From assembly GCF_031843945.1 (NCBI RefSeq), contig NZ_JAVTJJ010000004.1, positions 1 through 64,000 on the forward strand: a stretch of 64,000 nucleotides of DNA, in the 5' to 3' direction. Below the pieces are notes generated by a model. That model was not told the origin of the DNA. It saw only the letters and a list, made by a program, of their open reading frames with translations, and searched no databases. Positions within the stretch are counted from its first letter, which is position 1; every line of letters starts with the position of its first letter. A program made the position numbers and the translations under genes. This DNA comes from Paracidovorax sp031843945 (lineage in GTDB: Bacteria > Pseudomonadota > Gammaproteobacteria > Burkholderiales > Burkholderiaceae_C). This document shows, one piece after another, positions 24,793 through 34,683 of the stretch.

Positions 24793-25533
24793 ATGAACGC
24801 TCGCTTGCCCGCTGCCGCCAACTCCACCCTCCTTGCCATCGACGCAGAGCAGCAAATTGGCCAGATCGCCGTTCAACTGCCCGGCTCCACCGCCGTCTTT
24901 CGCCGCCTGAAGCTGGACTTTTGCTGTGGCGGTCAGATCAGCCTGCGCCAAGCCACTGCCGACAAGGGGCTGGATCTGCAGGCGGTGCTGGACGAACTGG
25001 CCGCGCTGCAACGCCCATCGACGCTGCCGGACGCCGGCACGCCCACCGAGTTGATCGACCACATCCTCACCCGCTATCACGACGTGCATCGCGCGCAGTT
25101 GCCCGAGCTGATCCGCATGGCGCGCCGCGTGGAGGCCGTGCACCGCGACCACCCCGACGTGCCCGCAGGGCTGGCCGATGCGCTGGACGCGATGCACGCA
25201 GAACTGCTATCACACATGCGCAAGGAAGAGTTGATGCTGTTTCCACTGCTCAAGGCCGGGGGCCACCCCCTGGCGGGCCAGCCCATCGGCGTGATGCGCG
25301 AAGAGCACACCGACCACGGCGAAGCCCTGGACCGCCTGGCCGCACTGACCCACGACGCCACGCCTCCGCAGGGCGCCTGCAACACCTGGCGCGCGCTGTA
25401 TGCCGGCATTGCCCAGCTGAGCGACGACCTTATCAACCACATCCACCTGGAAAACAACGTGCTGTTCCCACAGTTCGAGACGGCGGCAGACGCCGCCCAG
25501 GGTTGCGGCTCTAGCGGCTGCGCCTGCGGTTGA
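24793..25533 (+). CDS. ytfE: YtfE/RIC, di-iron protein for repair of iron-sulfur clusters
   Basis: A 246-residue protein. The N-terminal DUF542 domain has VFRRLKLDFCCGGQISLRQA with the Cys pair at 44-45. The hemerythrin-like domain supplies metal ligands in HILTRYHDVHR, LLSHMRKEELMLFPLL, IGVMREEHTDHGEALD and INHIHLENNVLFPQFE. RIC proteins repair clusters damaged by NO or peroxide, or process NO directly. The gene is preceded by an AGGAGCC site and by the NsrR operator. The extra Cys-rich tail (GCGSSGCACG) may bind metal. Confidence 0.93.
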   Translation: MNARLPAAANSTLLAIDAEQQIGQIAVQLPGSTAVFRRLKLDFCCGGQISLRQATADKGLDLQAVLDELAALQRPSTLPDAGTPTELIDHILTRYHDVHRAQLPELIRMARRVEAVHRDHPDVPAGLADALDAMHAELLSHMRKEELMLFPLLKAGGHPLAGQPIGVMREEHTDHGEALDRLAALTHDATPPQGACNTWRALYAGIAQLSDDLINHIHLENNVLFPQFETAADAAQGCGSSGCACG

Positions 25534-25546
25534 CGCGCCGGCGTTC

Positions 25547-25807
25547 TCAGCGGCGCTTCGCAGCGCCCGCCGAGGGCTGCGTGCGGCCCGCGCTGTGCGC
25601 CGCGCGCAGCGGCACCAGCAGATCCGACAGCCCGTTGTGGTCGATCTCTTGCATCAGCGCCAGCAGGCGGCCGATGTCGCCGGGCGGAAAGCCCTCGCGC
25701 GCAAACCAGTTCAGGTAGTTGCCCGGCAGGTCGGCAATCGCCGTGCCCTTGTGCTTGCCGAACGGCATGACGACGGTGACCAGGCGTTCGAGCTGTTCCG
25801 TGTTCAT
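25547..25807 (-). CDS. DUF3820 family protein
   Basis: An 86-residue protein. The DUF3820 core is seen as TVVMPFGKHKGTAIADLPGN, then YLNWFAREGFPPGDIGRLL and LMQEIDHNGL. The family is small and cytoplasmic; some members are annotated as putative virulence-associated, but the biochemical role is unknown. The PFGKHKG strip is the conserved signature. It lies 17 bases downstream of the SUI1-domain gene on the same strand, so they are likely one transcript. Confidence 0.82.
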   Translation of the reverse strand: MNTEQLERLVTVVMPFGKHKGTAIADLPGNYLNWFAREGFPPGDIGRLLALMQEIDHNGLSDLLVPLRAAHSAGRTQPSAGAAKRR

Positions 25808-25824
25808 CAGCGGGCCACCTGCCG

Positions 25825-26193
25825 TCAGCCGCCCGACCGCTTGACCGTGTGGCCCAGCGACTTCAGCGACTGCATTACGCGCTCCACATGGTCGCCCTGC
25901 ACCTCGATCACGCCGTCCTTGACGGTGCCGCCCGTGCCGCAAGCGGCCTTCAGCTGCTTGCCCAGCTGAGCCAGTTCTGCCGCCGGCAGCGCCGCGCCCT
26001 TGACCAGCGTCACCGCCTTGCCGCCCCGGCCCTTGGTTTCACGCGACACCCGCACGATGCCGTCGCCGGCCAGCAGCGCCGCCGCCGCGCGGTCTGCGGC
26101 GCAGCTGCACTGGGCAGCCGGCTTGCGGCAGTCGGGGCACATGCGCCCGGCGTCGGTGGAATAGACCAGCCTGCCCAGATCGCTCAAAGGCAT
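25825..26193 (-). CDS. yciH: SUI1/eIF1-like translation factor (YciH)
   Basis: A 122-residue protein with a short Cys-rich N-terminus (CPDCRKPAAQCSC, a likely zinc ribbon remnant) and a C-terminal SUI1 domain: IVRVSRETKGRGGKAVTLVK, LGKQLKAACGTGGTVKDGVI and IEVQGDHVERVMQSLKSLGH. Bacterial YciH resembles eukaryotic eIF1 and affects start-site fidelity. It is divergent from the RhlE-like helicase gene, with about 150 bases between starts. Confidence 0.92.
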   Translation of the reverse strand: MPLSDLGRLVYSTDAGRMCPDCRKPAAQCSCAADRAAAALLAGDGIVRVSRETKGRGGKAVTLVKGAALPAAELAQLGKQLKAACGTGGTVKDGVIEVQGDHVERVMQSLKSLGHTVKRSGG

Positions 26194-26345
26194 GGCGGGC
26201 TCCGGTGGAAGATGGCGGCAAGGGTCTGCATGGGGCGCGGTGACGGGGTTGCGGGAATGGCTCGATTATCCCGGCGCCCGGTGCGTGCCGCACAATCGCG
26301 CCTTTGCTTTTGCCACCGCGCCGCGCGCGCCAACCGCTTTCCGCC

Positions 26346-27716
<1,371 letters not shown>

Positions 27717-27739
27717 CAGCTGACGGCGGAGAGCGCAGC

Positions 27740-28120
27740 TCAGTCGCCGTCGCCACTGTCGCCACCCTCACCCCCCGCGGCTCCGTCACCATCGCTGTCG
27801 TCTTCTTCGTGTTGCGCGCCGCCTGAAGACGCGCGCTTGCGGGGCTCGCCTTCACCCGGTTTGGCGACGATCTCGACATAGAACTGCGCAGCGCCCGATT
27901 CAGCAACGCCGTCGATCAAGCCCTTGATGTCTTCTTCGTACACGCTGGTGGCGTCGTCTTGCGTGGTGCCGAAGCGGCAGTCGAAGTCCCAGAAACGGGC
28001 GCCTTCGGGCAGGCTGCGGCGGCGTTCGCGGCGCAGGTAGCGGTGGATGTCATGGCGTGCCGCGTCCAGAAGCCGGTCGCGGTTCTTGCCTTCGATGTGG
28101 AGCTGAAAAGTCTTTCGCAT
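27740..28120 (-). CDS. DUF6172 family protein
   Basis: A 126-residue cytoplasmic protein that begins MRKTFQLHIEGKNRDRLLDA and continues RHDIHRYLRRERRRSLPEGA, FWDFDCRFGTTQDDA, IKGLIDGVAESGA and FYVEIVAKPG. These are signs of DUF6172, found mostly in beta- and gamma-proteobacteria. Its function is unknown. The last 40 residues are acidic and Gly-rich and look disordered. It converges with the helicase gene, with 23 bases between stops. Confidence 0.8.
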   Translation of the reverse strand: MRKTFQLHIEGKNRDRLLDAARHDIHRYLRRERRRSLPEGARFWDFDCRFGTTQDDATSVYEEDIKGLIDGVAESGAAQFYVEIVAKPGEGEPRKRASSGGAQHEEDDSDGDGAAGGEGGDSGDGD

Positions 28121-28152
28121 GCCGGATCGTAACCCGGCACGCACCACTCGAT

Positions 28153-28208
28153 ACTATTATTTTTATAGCATTTAGCGCTTGATCAGCGGGCGCTGGAGGG
28201 CATTTTCA
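28153..28208 (-). repeat. Dispersed repeat, copy 5
   Basis: ACTATTATTTTTATAGCA, then GCGCTTGATCAGCGGGCGCT, then GGAGGGCATTTTCA. This copy is more diverged in the central stem. Minus orientation. Confidence 0.85.
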
Positions 28209-28244
28209 TGCCCAAAACCGGTCTGACCGCTGCCCCACGCACCG

Positions 28245-29243
28245 CTACACGCGTGCCGGCGCCGGGTAGGCCGGGTCGGTGTAGCCCGGGGTGGACGGGT
28301 GGCCGGGCGCCACCAGCGAATCCACCAGTGCCTCGTCTTCCGGCGTGACGGTGTAGCCCAGCGCGGGGGCGTAGTCCTGCCACTGCTGCAGCGTGCGCGG
28401 GCCGGCGATGACCGAGCTGACCGCACGGTGCGCCAGCACCCAGGCGGTGGCGAATTGCGCCAGCGTCACGCCGCGTGCTTCGGCATGCTGCTTGAGCTGC
28501 TGGGCCAGCACCAGTGATTCATTGCGGAATTCCGTTTCCGCCATGCGCTTGTCGCCGCGTCCGGCGCGCGTGCCTTCCTGCGGCGCCTGGCCCGGCAGGT
28601 ACTTGCCGGTGAGCACGCCGCGCGCAACGGGGCTGTATGGCGTCACGCCAATGCCGTAGTGCTGGCAGGCGGGGAGGATCTCGACCTCGGGCATGCGGTT
28701 GAGCAGGTTGTAGTACGGCTGGCACACCACCGGGCCGGGCATGCCCAGCTGGCGTGCGCCGTGCACCAGCTCGGCGATGCGCCAGGCGCGAAAGTTGGAC
28801 ACGCCCCAGTAGCGGATCTTGCCGGCGCGTAGCAGCGCCTCGAGCGCGAACAGCGCCTCCTGCAGGTCCATGCCGGGGTAGTCCCGGTGCAGATACAGCA
28901 CGTCGACATGATCTGTGCGCAGGCGCTCCAGGCTGCAGTCCACCTCGCGCAGCATCCAGCTGCGCGAGTAATGGCCTTCATTCACCGCGTCGGACATGCG
29001 GTTGCCCAACTTGGTGGCCAGCACCCATTCGTGGCGCTGGCCCTGCAGCAGCTGGCCCACCATGGTCTCCGACGCGCCCTTGGTGTACACGTCGGCCGTG
29101 TCGATGTAGTTGATGCCCCGGTGCCGCGCGTCGGACACGATGGCTGTGGCATCTGCACGGCTGGTCTGGTCACCGAACATCATGGTGCCCAAGCACAGGG
29201 CCGACACCTTCAAGTTGCTTTTGCCCAAATGGCGGTACTGCAT
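28245..29243 (-). CDS. Aldo/keto reductase
   Basis: A 332-residue NADPH-dependent reductase of the AKR superfamily. The catalytic tetrad is visible as Asp in INYIDTADVYTKG, Tyr in the same strip, Lys in WVLATKLGNRM and His in VDVLYLHRDYPGMD. GVSNFRAWRIAELV, VCQPYYNLLNR, GVTPYSPVARGVLTGKY and VIAGPRTLQQWQDY follow the normal order. The substrate is unknown. The ATG at 29241-29243 (MQYRHLGKSNLKVSAL) matches the family start; an upstream TTG at 29279 is less likely. Confidence 0.9.
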   Translation of the reverse strand: MQYRHLGKSNLKVSALCLGTMMFGDQTSRADATAIVSDARHRGINYIDTADVYTKGASETMVGQLLQGQRHEWVLATKLGNRMSDAVNEGHYSRSWMLREVDCSLERLRTDHVDVLYLHRDYPGMDLQEALFALEALLRAGKIRYWGVSNFRAWRIAELVHGARQLGMPGPVVCQPYYNLLNRMPEVEILPACQHYGIGVTPYSPVARGVLTGKYLPGQAPQEGTRAGRGDKRMAETEFRNESLVLAQQLKQHAEARGVTLAQFATAWVLAHRAVSSVIAGPRTLQQWQDYAPALGYTVTPEDEALVDSLVAPGHPSTPGYTDPAYPAPARV

Positions 29244-29278
29244 GGAATCCAAGCCTTTCAACGCGCGCTGAAGCGCCA

Positions 29279-29300
29279 AGTTCAGTTCAGTTCAGTTCAG
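29279..29300. repeat. Tandem TTCAG repeat at the slyX stop
   Basis: Four tandem copies of TTCAG (on the minus strand, CTGAA) lie directly at the end of slyX, giving ACTGAACTGAACTGAACTGAA across the stop codon. Copy-number change by slippage would move the stop region but hardly change the protein. Confidence 0.75.
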
Positions 29301-29518
29301 TAGTGCGGGGGCAACTCGTCGCGCAGGTTGCGCGCGTCAGCGCCGCCGCCCGCTTCGGGCATCTGCTGGCGCAGCAGCGCCACGGTGCGCGCCAGCGCAT
29401 CGATCTCCTGCTGCTGGCGGTAGATGGTGAGATTGAGTTGGTCGAGCAGATCTTCGGTGTAGCTGGCCTTGATCTCCAGATCATCCAGGCGCTGCTCGGT
29501 GGGGTGAGGTGCGGACAT
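29297..29518 (-). CDS. slyX: SlyX family protein
   Basis: A 73-residue coiled-coil protein. EQRLDDLEIKASYTEDLLDQ, LNLTIYRQQQEIDALARTVA and LLRQQMPEAG make an almost unbroken heptad pattern, and the family ending DELPPHY is present. SlyX function is not established; a role in lysis-related or peptidyl-prolyl isomerase contexts has been proposed from genetics. The ATG at 29516-29518 (MSAPHPTEQ) is chosen; a start at 29536 adds six residues. Confidence 0.9.
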   Translation of the reverse strand: MSAPHPTEQRLDDLEIKASYTEDLLDQLNLTIYRQQQEIDALARTVALLRQQMPEAGGGADARNLRDELPPHY

Positions 29519-29566
29519 GGGCGTATTGGAACGCATCCGGGCGCCCCTGCTCCAGGGCGGGAGGAA

Positions 29567-29598
29567 AGCAAAAGCAAAAGGGCGCCCGTGGCGCCCTT
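29567..29598 (-). terminator. Rho-independent terminator of the aminotransferase gene
   Basis: A 9-bp stem AAGGGCGCC (29578-29586) and GGCGCCCTT (29590-29598) with a CGT loop. Read leftward it is followed by TTTTGCTTTTGCTTT. It lies about 30 bases after the aminotransferase stop. Confidence 0.85.
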
Positions 29599-29628
29599 GA
29601 ATTGCTCACCCCAACGGGTGGGGGGCCG

Positions 29629-30825
29629 TCAGCCCACGACTGCCTGGCCCAGCCGCGCCACGCCGTCGCGGATTTTCTGCACGTCGGCCGTGGCAAACGA
29701 CAGGCGCAGCGTGGCGTGGTCGGGCTGCGCGCAGAAGAACGGTGTGCCGGGCACGAAGGCCACGCCCTTGTCGATGGCTCGCTTTGCCAGCACGTTGCCG
29801 TCGGCAACCTTGCCGCCGGCACCCGTCAGCCGCGCCCAGAAGAACAGGCCGCCGCGTGGCTGCACGAAGGTGATGGCGTCGCCCAGTTCGGTGCGCAGCG
29901 CATCGCCCATAGCCTGCGCGCGCTCGGCATACACACCGCGCACCTGTTCCAGCGTGGCCGGCATGCGGCCGGCCTTCAGGTACTGCGCGGCGGTGGCCTG
30001 CGCAAAGGTGCTGGTGTGCGCGTCGCTGAACTGCTTGCACATGGTGGCCTTGGCCAGCAGTTCGGGCGGCGCAATCATCCAGCCCACCCGCAGGCCGGGC
30101 GACAGCACCTTGCTCAAAGACCCGCAGTGCACCAACAGGTCGCGGCTGCCCGGCACGCTGGCCGACAGGTTCAGCAGGCTGGCAGGCGGCGCTTCGCCAA
30201 AGTACAGGTCGCCGTACGGGTCGTCTTCCACCACCAGCGTCTGGTGGCGCACGGCCATCTCCAGCACCTGGCGGCGGCGCTCCAGGCTCAGCGTGGCACC
30301 GCTGGGGTTGCCGAAGGTGGGAATGAGGTAGACGAACTTCGGCTGGTGCTCGGCAATCAGCCGCTCCAGCTCGTCCGTCTTCACGCCATCGGCATCGATG
30401 GGCGCGCTGATGAGCTCGGCGCCGTACAGGCGAAAGCACTGGATGGTGGCGAGGAAGGTGGGCCCTTCCACGATCACCTTGTCGCCGGGGCTGATGAGCG
30501 TCTTGCCCAGCAGATCCAGCGCCTGCTGGCTGCCGGTGGTGACGATGAGGTTTTCGGGCGCCACATCCGTCGCGCCCTTGGCGGCCATCAGCGCGGCCAG
30601 TTGTTCGCGCAGCGGGTTGTAGCCTTCGGTGGCGCCGTACTGCAGGGCCGCTCCAGGCTCCTCGTCCAACGCCTTGGCGCTGGCGGCGCGCAGGCCTTCC
30701 ACGTCGAACATGGCGCTGTCTGGAAAGCCGCCCGCAAAGCTGATGATGCCGGGCTTGCCCAGCAGCTTGAAGAGTTCGCGGATGGCGGAGGTTTCTACGT
30801 TGTTGAGGCGGTCGGCGAATTGCAT
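29629..30825 (-). CDS. PLP-dependent aminotransferase, class I/II (2-aminoadipate-like)
   Basis: A 398-residue fold-type I aminotransferase. FAGGFPDSAMFDVEGLRAA, LQYGATEGYNPLREQLA, TTGSQQALDLLGKTLI, YLIPTFGNPSG and VVEDDPYGDLYF are followed by the PLP lysine in CGSLSKVLSPGLRVGW, and by FVQPRGGLFFWARL and LRLSFATA. Close relatives are LysN-type 2-aminoadipate or aromatic aminotransferases; the exact substrate cannot be fixed. The start MQFADRLNNVETSAIREL is the family start and lies 19 bases after the preceding hydrolase gene's stop. Confidence 0.9.
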   Translation of the reverse strand: MQFADRLNNVETSAIRELFKLLGKPGIISFAGGFPDSAMFDVEGLRAASAKALDEEPGAALQYGATEGYNPLREQLAALMAAKGATDVAPENLIVTTGSQQALDLLGKTLISPGDKVIVEGPTFLATIQCFRLYGAELISAPIDADGVKTDELERLIAEHQPKFVYLIPTFGNPSGATLSLERRRQVLEMAVRHQTLVVEDDPYGDLYFGEAPPASLLNLSASVPGSRDLLVHCGSLSKVLSPGLRVGWMIAPPELLAKATMCKQFSDAHTSTFAQATAAQYLKAGRMPATLEQVRGVYAERAQAMGDALRTELGDAITFVQPRGGLFFWARLTGAGGKVADGNVLAKRAIDKGVAFVPGTPFFCAQPDHATLRLSFATADVQKIRDGVARLGQAVVG

Positions 30826-30844
30826 GACAAGGAACGCGCAGCGG

Positions 30845-31720
30845 TCAGTGGAAAGCGCCATTGTCGCGCCATCCGGGAGCATTGCCGTCCGAGCACCGGG
30901 CGCTCAAAACCTGCGGGGCGCCGACTGCGTAACGGCGCAGGAAGTCCATCAAGTGGCCGTTGAACTCGTCGGCCTTCTCGAAATACGCGGAATGGCCGGC
31001 CTGGTCGATCACGCGCACCTCGCTGTGCGCAATGTGCCGGGCGAATTCATGCACCACGTCCACGGGCACCAGCGGGTCCTCGCTGCCGACGATCAGCAGC
31101 GTGGGGCAGGCCACGTCGCGCAGCCGGTCCATGGGCAGCAGGTTGTGCGGTGCCATCAGGCCTGACACGGCAGCGCCCCAGCCCTCGCTGGTGAAGGCGT
31201 AGGCACTGGGGTTGAAGTGGTTGATCTGCGCGTAGAGCGCCGCGCGTTCGGGGTGGTTCTGCAGAAACCAGCGGCCCAGCGACCGCTCCTCCACCGTCAG
31301 CGCCTGCGCGGCTACCGCACGCCGTGCCATCGCGTCGATCAGCGCGGGATGGTCCACCGCCAGCGACGTGTCGCAGGCCACGAAGGTCGACACGCGCCCG
31401 GGGTGCTGCAGCGCCATGCGCAGGCCGATCATGCCGCCCAGCGACTGCCCCACCAGCGCCACGCGGTCGATGCGTTCGGCGTCCAGAACGGCCAGTACAT
31501 CGTCCACGAACAGCGCCAGGTCGAACTCTTCCAGCGGTGCGACGGATCGCCCGAAGCAGCGCGTGTCGATGGTGATGCAGGTGAATTCGCGGGAGACGGT
31601 TGGCAGCTGCTGCCACCAGGTCGCTGCATTGGAGCCGGCGCCATGGCAGAACAGCACGGCCGGGCCCTGTCCGTGGCGTTCGTAGTAGATGTCGCGGCCG
31701 TGCGATGGAGCGAAGGGCAT
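30845..31720 (-). CDS. Alpha/beta hydrolase
   Basis: A 291-residue alpha/beta hydrolase. HGAGSNAATWWQQLP has the oxyanion HG, GQSLGG the nucleophile Ser near residue 104, and GSEDPLVPV the acid. DQAGHSAYFEKADEFN has the base His. The order is close to that of 3-oxoadipate enol-lactonase and related C-C or ester hydrolases. A longer reading to 32353 runs antisense through the Bug gene and is rejected; the ATG at 31718-31720 begins MPFAPSHGRDIYYERHG. It lies in one unit with the Bug protein upstream and the aminotransferase downstream. Confidence 0.88.
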   Translation of the reverse strand: MPFAPSHGRDIYYERHGQGPAVLFCHGAGSNAATWWQQLPTVSREFTCITIDTRCFGRSVAPLEEFDLALFVDDVLAVLDAERIDRVALVGQSLGGMIGLRMALQHPGRVSTFVACDTSLAVDHPALIDAMARRAVAAQALTVEERSLGRWFLQNHPERAALYAQINHFNPSAYAFTSEGWGAAVSGLMAPHNLLPMDRLRDVACPTLLIVGSEDPLVPVDVVHEFARHIAHSEVRVIDQAGHSAYFEKADEFNGHLMDFLRRYAVGAPQVLSARCSDGNAPGWRDNGAFH

Positions 31721-31758
31721 GACTTGTTCAGAAAAAAGTGGGGAAGAAGAAAGAACCT

Positions 31759-32754
31759 TCAGTTCGCCTTCAGCTTGAGGCTGCGGGTGAGCTGGCCCCA
31801 CCGGTCCACGTCCTGGCGCACCAGATCGCTGAACTGCACCGGTGTCATGGTCATCGGCGTCATGCCGTCGGATTCGAGCCGATTGCGCAGCGCGGCGTTC
31901 GACAGGCTGGTGCTCAAGGCGGCATTGAGCTTTTGCACGATGGCGTCGGGTGTGCCCCGCGGAGCCGACAGGCCCACCCACGAGCTGACGGTCATTTGCG
32001 GGTAGCCCAGCTCCTCGAACGTGGGCACGTCGGGGTAGCTGGCGTTGCGGCTGCGGGTAGAGATGGCCAGCAGCTTCAGCTTGCCGGCCTTCACATGCGG
32101 AATGGCCGTGTTGGGCGGCACCACGATGACCGAGACCACGCCGCTCAGCACGTCCTGCAGCGCGGGTGCGCCGCCCTTGTACGGCACGTGGGTCAGGGTG
32201 ATGTTGGCGCTGCGCTGCAAAAGCTCGACCAGCAGGTGCCCGGTGCTGCCGGCGCCCGAGCTGGCGTAATCGATGCGGCCGGGCTCGCGCCGGGCCTTGG
32301 CGATGAGGTCGGGCACGGACGCGATACCCGAATCGCTGCGCACCACCAGCCACTGCGCGGCCGCGCCGATGGTGCCGATGTGGGCGAAGTCCGTGGCGAT
32401 GTCGACGGGAACGTTGTCGAACAGGCCGGCCGAAATGGTGTTGACCATGCCGGTCATCGTGAGCGTGTAGCCATCCGGCGCGGCCTTGGCGCCCGCCTGC
32501 GCGCCGACGATGTTGCCGGCGCTGGGCTTGTTCTCGATCACCACGGGCTGCTTGAGCACCAGGGACAGCTCCTGCGCCAGCGGGCGCATCGTCGCGTCAT
32601 AGGCGCCGCCCGGTGGCGCGGGCACGATCACGCGGATGGGCCTGTCGGGCCAGTCCGCAGGCTGCGCAGCCACAGGCCCGGCCATGGCGGCCCATGCGGC
32701 CAGCGCCGTGCAGGCAATCGCCCGGCTGGCCGTGCGTCGGTCAAGGAATGTCAT
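31759..32754 (-). CDS. Bug/TctC-family periplasmic binding protein
   Basis: A 331-residue receptor with a signal peptide (TASRAIACTALAAWAAMAGP then VAAQ). Motifs are WPDRPIRVIVPAPPGGAYDA, VVIENKPSAGNIVGAQAGAK, DGYTLTMTGM, YASSGAGSTGHLLVELL, THVPYKGGAPALQDVLSGVV and KAGKLKLLAISTRSRN. It leads a leftward set with the hydrolase, 38 bases apart, and has a divergent LysR regulator. This is a common layout for uptake and hydrolysis of a carboxylic or aromatic acid, which is inference. Confidence 0.92.
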   Translation of the reverse strand: MTFLDRRTASRAIACTALAAWAAMAGPVAAQPADWPDRPIRVIVPAPPGGAYDATMRPLAQELSLVLKQPVVIENKPSAGNIVGAQAGAKAAPDGYTLTMTGMVNTISAGLFDNVPVDIATDFAHIGTIGAAAQWLVVRSDSGIASVPDLIAKARREPGRIDYASSGAGSTGHLLVELLQRSANITLTHVPYKGGAPALQDVLSGVVSVIVVPPNTAIPHVKAGKLKLLAISTRSRNASYPDVPTFEELGYPQMTVSSWVGLSAPRGTPDAIVQKLNAALSTSLSNAALRNRLESDGMTPMTMTPVQFSDLVRQDVDRWGQLTRSLKLKAN

Positions 32755-32905
32755 GGCTTGTCTCCGTTCAGATTTTTATGGTGCCGCTGCGTTGGGCAAG
32801 CGGTCGGCGCCCAGGGGTCAGCCGGTGCGCTGAGTGCATCTTCGTTGCTGCACCGGCAGGTCAGGAAATTACATTTGAGGGCACGTCATTAGAAGGACTA
32901 ATAGC

Positions 32906-33847
32906 ATGACCCTCACCGCCACTACGCTGCTCAATCGCCTGCTGGCCCGGGGCAAGTTCCGGCACCTGCAGATCCTGCTGCGGCTGGCCGAAGTGGGCAG
33001 CGTGCAGCGCACGGCCGACGCCATCGGCGTGACGCAGTCATCCGTCACCCAGACGCTGGCCTATCTGGAGGCACTGCTGGAAACGCCGCTGTTCCATCGC
33101 CATGCCAAGGGCGTGCACCCCACCGATGCCTGCCGCGACCTGCTGCCGCTGGCGCGGCAGGTGCTGCTGGGCATTCAGGACACGGCCCAGGCTGTGGAGG
33201 CGCGCCATCGCCAGGGCGAAGGCCAGGTGCGGCTGCTGGCGTCAATCTCTGCCACCCACGGGCTGCTGATCGACCACCTGGCGGAGTTTCATCAGCGCTG
33301 GCCCGGCATTCAGGTGCACTTGCGCGAAGCCGAGGGTGACGAGCAGCTGCTGGCGCTGGCGCGTGGCGAGGTCGATCTGATCGCCTGCCGGCAACCGGCG
33401 GTGACACCCGAGCGATGGACTTTCCACCCGCTGCTGGCCGATCGCTTTGCCATCGTCTGCCGTCGGCAGCACCCGCTGGCGCCCGCCGGCAGTGCCAACG
33501 CCGCAGACCTGCAGGGCGCGCAATGGATGGCGTTGCCCACGGGGTCCGCGGCCCGCGAGCGGCTGGACGACATCGCCGCGCGATGCACCGCACCGCTGAA
33601 GCTGCACCCGCTCATCACCCGCACGCCCACCATGATGTGGTGGCTGCTGCTGGAACACGACCTGCTGGCCGTGCTGCCGCTGACCCTGGTGTCGCCGTTG
33701 ATGAAGACGGGGCAGGTGGTGGAGCTGCGCGTGGCGGGCGAATACCCCATGCAGCCGCTGGGCCTGCTGCAGCCCGCATCGCACGCGGCGCCTGCGGCCC
33801 AGCAGCTCAGCGACTTCCTGCGCGGGCAGTTCGCACCGCTGGCTTGA
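32906..33847 (+). CDS. LysR-family regulator
   Basis: A 313-residue LysR-type regulator. The HTH part is FRHLQILLRLAEVGSVQRTA, then DAIGVTQSSVTQTLAYLEAL, and the effector domain runs VRLLASISATHGLLIDHLAE, LREAEGDEQLLALARGEVDL and MMWWLLLEHDLLAVLPLTLV. It is divergent from the Bug-hydrolase unit across about 150 bases and is probably its regulator. The signal compound is not known. A TAATAG-like strip sits just upstream of the ATG. Confidence 0.92.
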   Translation: MTLTATTLLNRLLARGKFRHLQILLRLAEVGSVQRTADAIGVTQSSVTQTLAYLEALLETPLFHRHAKGVHPTDACRDLLPLARQVLLGIQDTAQAVEARHRQGEGQVRLLASISATHGLLIDHLAEFHQRWPGIQVHLREAEGDEQLLALARGEVDLIACRQPAVTPERWTFHPLLADRFAIVCRRQHPLAPAGSANAADLQGAQWMALPTGSAARERLDDIAARCTAPLKLHPLITRTPTMMWWLLLEHDLLAVLPLTLVSPLMKTGQVVELRVAGEYPMQPLGLLQPASHAAPAAQQLSDFLRGQFAPLA

Positions 33848-33930
33848 GCGCCTTCGCCAGCGTGCGGGACAATGCCGCACCCGGGCCCCACGACACCCGC
33901 CGTTGACTGCAGCCGAATCACTTTTCCCCG

Positions 33931-34569
33931 ATGAAAACCGCGCACATCGAACCCTTTTTCGCCGCCCTGAAGGCCGCCAACCCGATGCCCAACACCGAGC
34001 TGGAATACACCACCGTGTTCGAGCTGCTGGCCGCCGTGCTGCTGTCGGCCCAGGCCACCGACGTGGGCGTGAACAAGGCCACGCGGCGGCTGTTTCCGGT
34101 GGCGAACACGCCGCAGGCGATCCTGGACTTGGGGCTGGAAGGGTTGGAGGGCTACATCAAGACGATTGGCCTCTTTCGCAGCAAGGCGCGCCATCTGATG
34201 GAAGCCTGCCGCCTGCTGGTGGAGCACCACGGCGGCGTGGTGCCGCGCACGCGTGAAGAACTGGAGGCGCTACCCGGCGTGGGCCGCAAGACGGCCAACG
34301 TGGTGCTGAACGTGGCCTTCGGGCAGCCCACCATGGCGGTGGACACGCACATCTTTCGCGTCAGCAACCGCACGGGCCTGGCGCCCGGCAAGACGCCGTT
34401 GGCGGTTGAATTGCAATTGCTCAAACGCGTGCCGGCTGCCTATGCAGTGGACTCGCACCACTGGCTGATCTTGCTGGGCCGCTACGTCTGCCAGGCGCGC
34501 AAGCCGCGCTGCTGGGAATGCGTGGTGGCGCCCTGGTGCGACTACCGGCCCAAGACGCCTGCGCCCTGA
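33931..34569 (+). CDS. nth: Endonuclease III (DNA glycosylase/AP lyase)
   Basis: A 212-residue base-excision repair enzyme that removes oxidised pyrimidines and cuts at AP sites. LLSAQATDVGVNKATRRLF includes the substrate loop. LPGVGRKTANVVLNVAFG is the helix-hairpin-helix with the catalytic Lys, and VDTHIFRVSNRTGL has the catalytic Asp. The four Cys of the [4Fe-4S] cluster have the exact C-x6-C-x2-C-x5-C spacing (CQARKPRCWECVVAPWC). Confidence 0.96.
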   Translation: MKTAHIEPFFAALKAANPMPNTELEYTTVFELLAAVLLSAQATDVGVNKATRRLFPVANTPQAILDLGLEGLEGYIKTIGLFRSKARHLMEACRLLVEHHGGVVPRTREELEALPGVGRKTANVVLNVAFGQPTMAVDTHIFRVSNRTGLAPGKTPLAVELQLLKRVPAAYAVDSHHWLILLGRYVCQARKPRCWECVVAPWCDYRPKTPAP

Positions 34570-34602
34570 CAGCGCTGTGCAGGGCCGGCCTGCAAGGTGA
34601 AC

Positions 34603-34664
34603 TTCAAGCCTTTTAGGCCTCTAGCGCTTGATGGATAAGCGCAAGCAGCTATTAAAATAATAGC
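34603..34664 (+). repeat. Dispersed repeat, copy 6
   Basis: TTCAAGCCTTTTAGGCCT, CTAGCGCTTGATGGATAAGC, then AGCTATTAAAATAATAGC. Plus orientation; this is one of the best preserved copies and separates nth from the converging TerB/DUF697 gene. Confidence 0.93.
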
Positions 34665-34683
34665 AACTAGCGCAATGACTGCC

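Noticed and set aside
30845..32353. N-terminal extension of the alpha/beta hydrolase to 502 residues
   Set aside because: The extra 211 codons run through the Bug gene in another frame and look like its shadow. The ATG at 31718-31720 starts the known fold.
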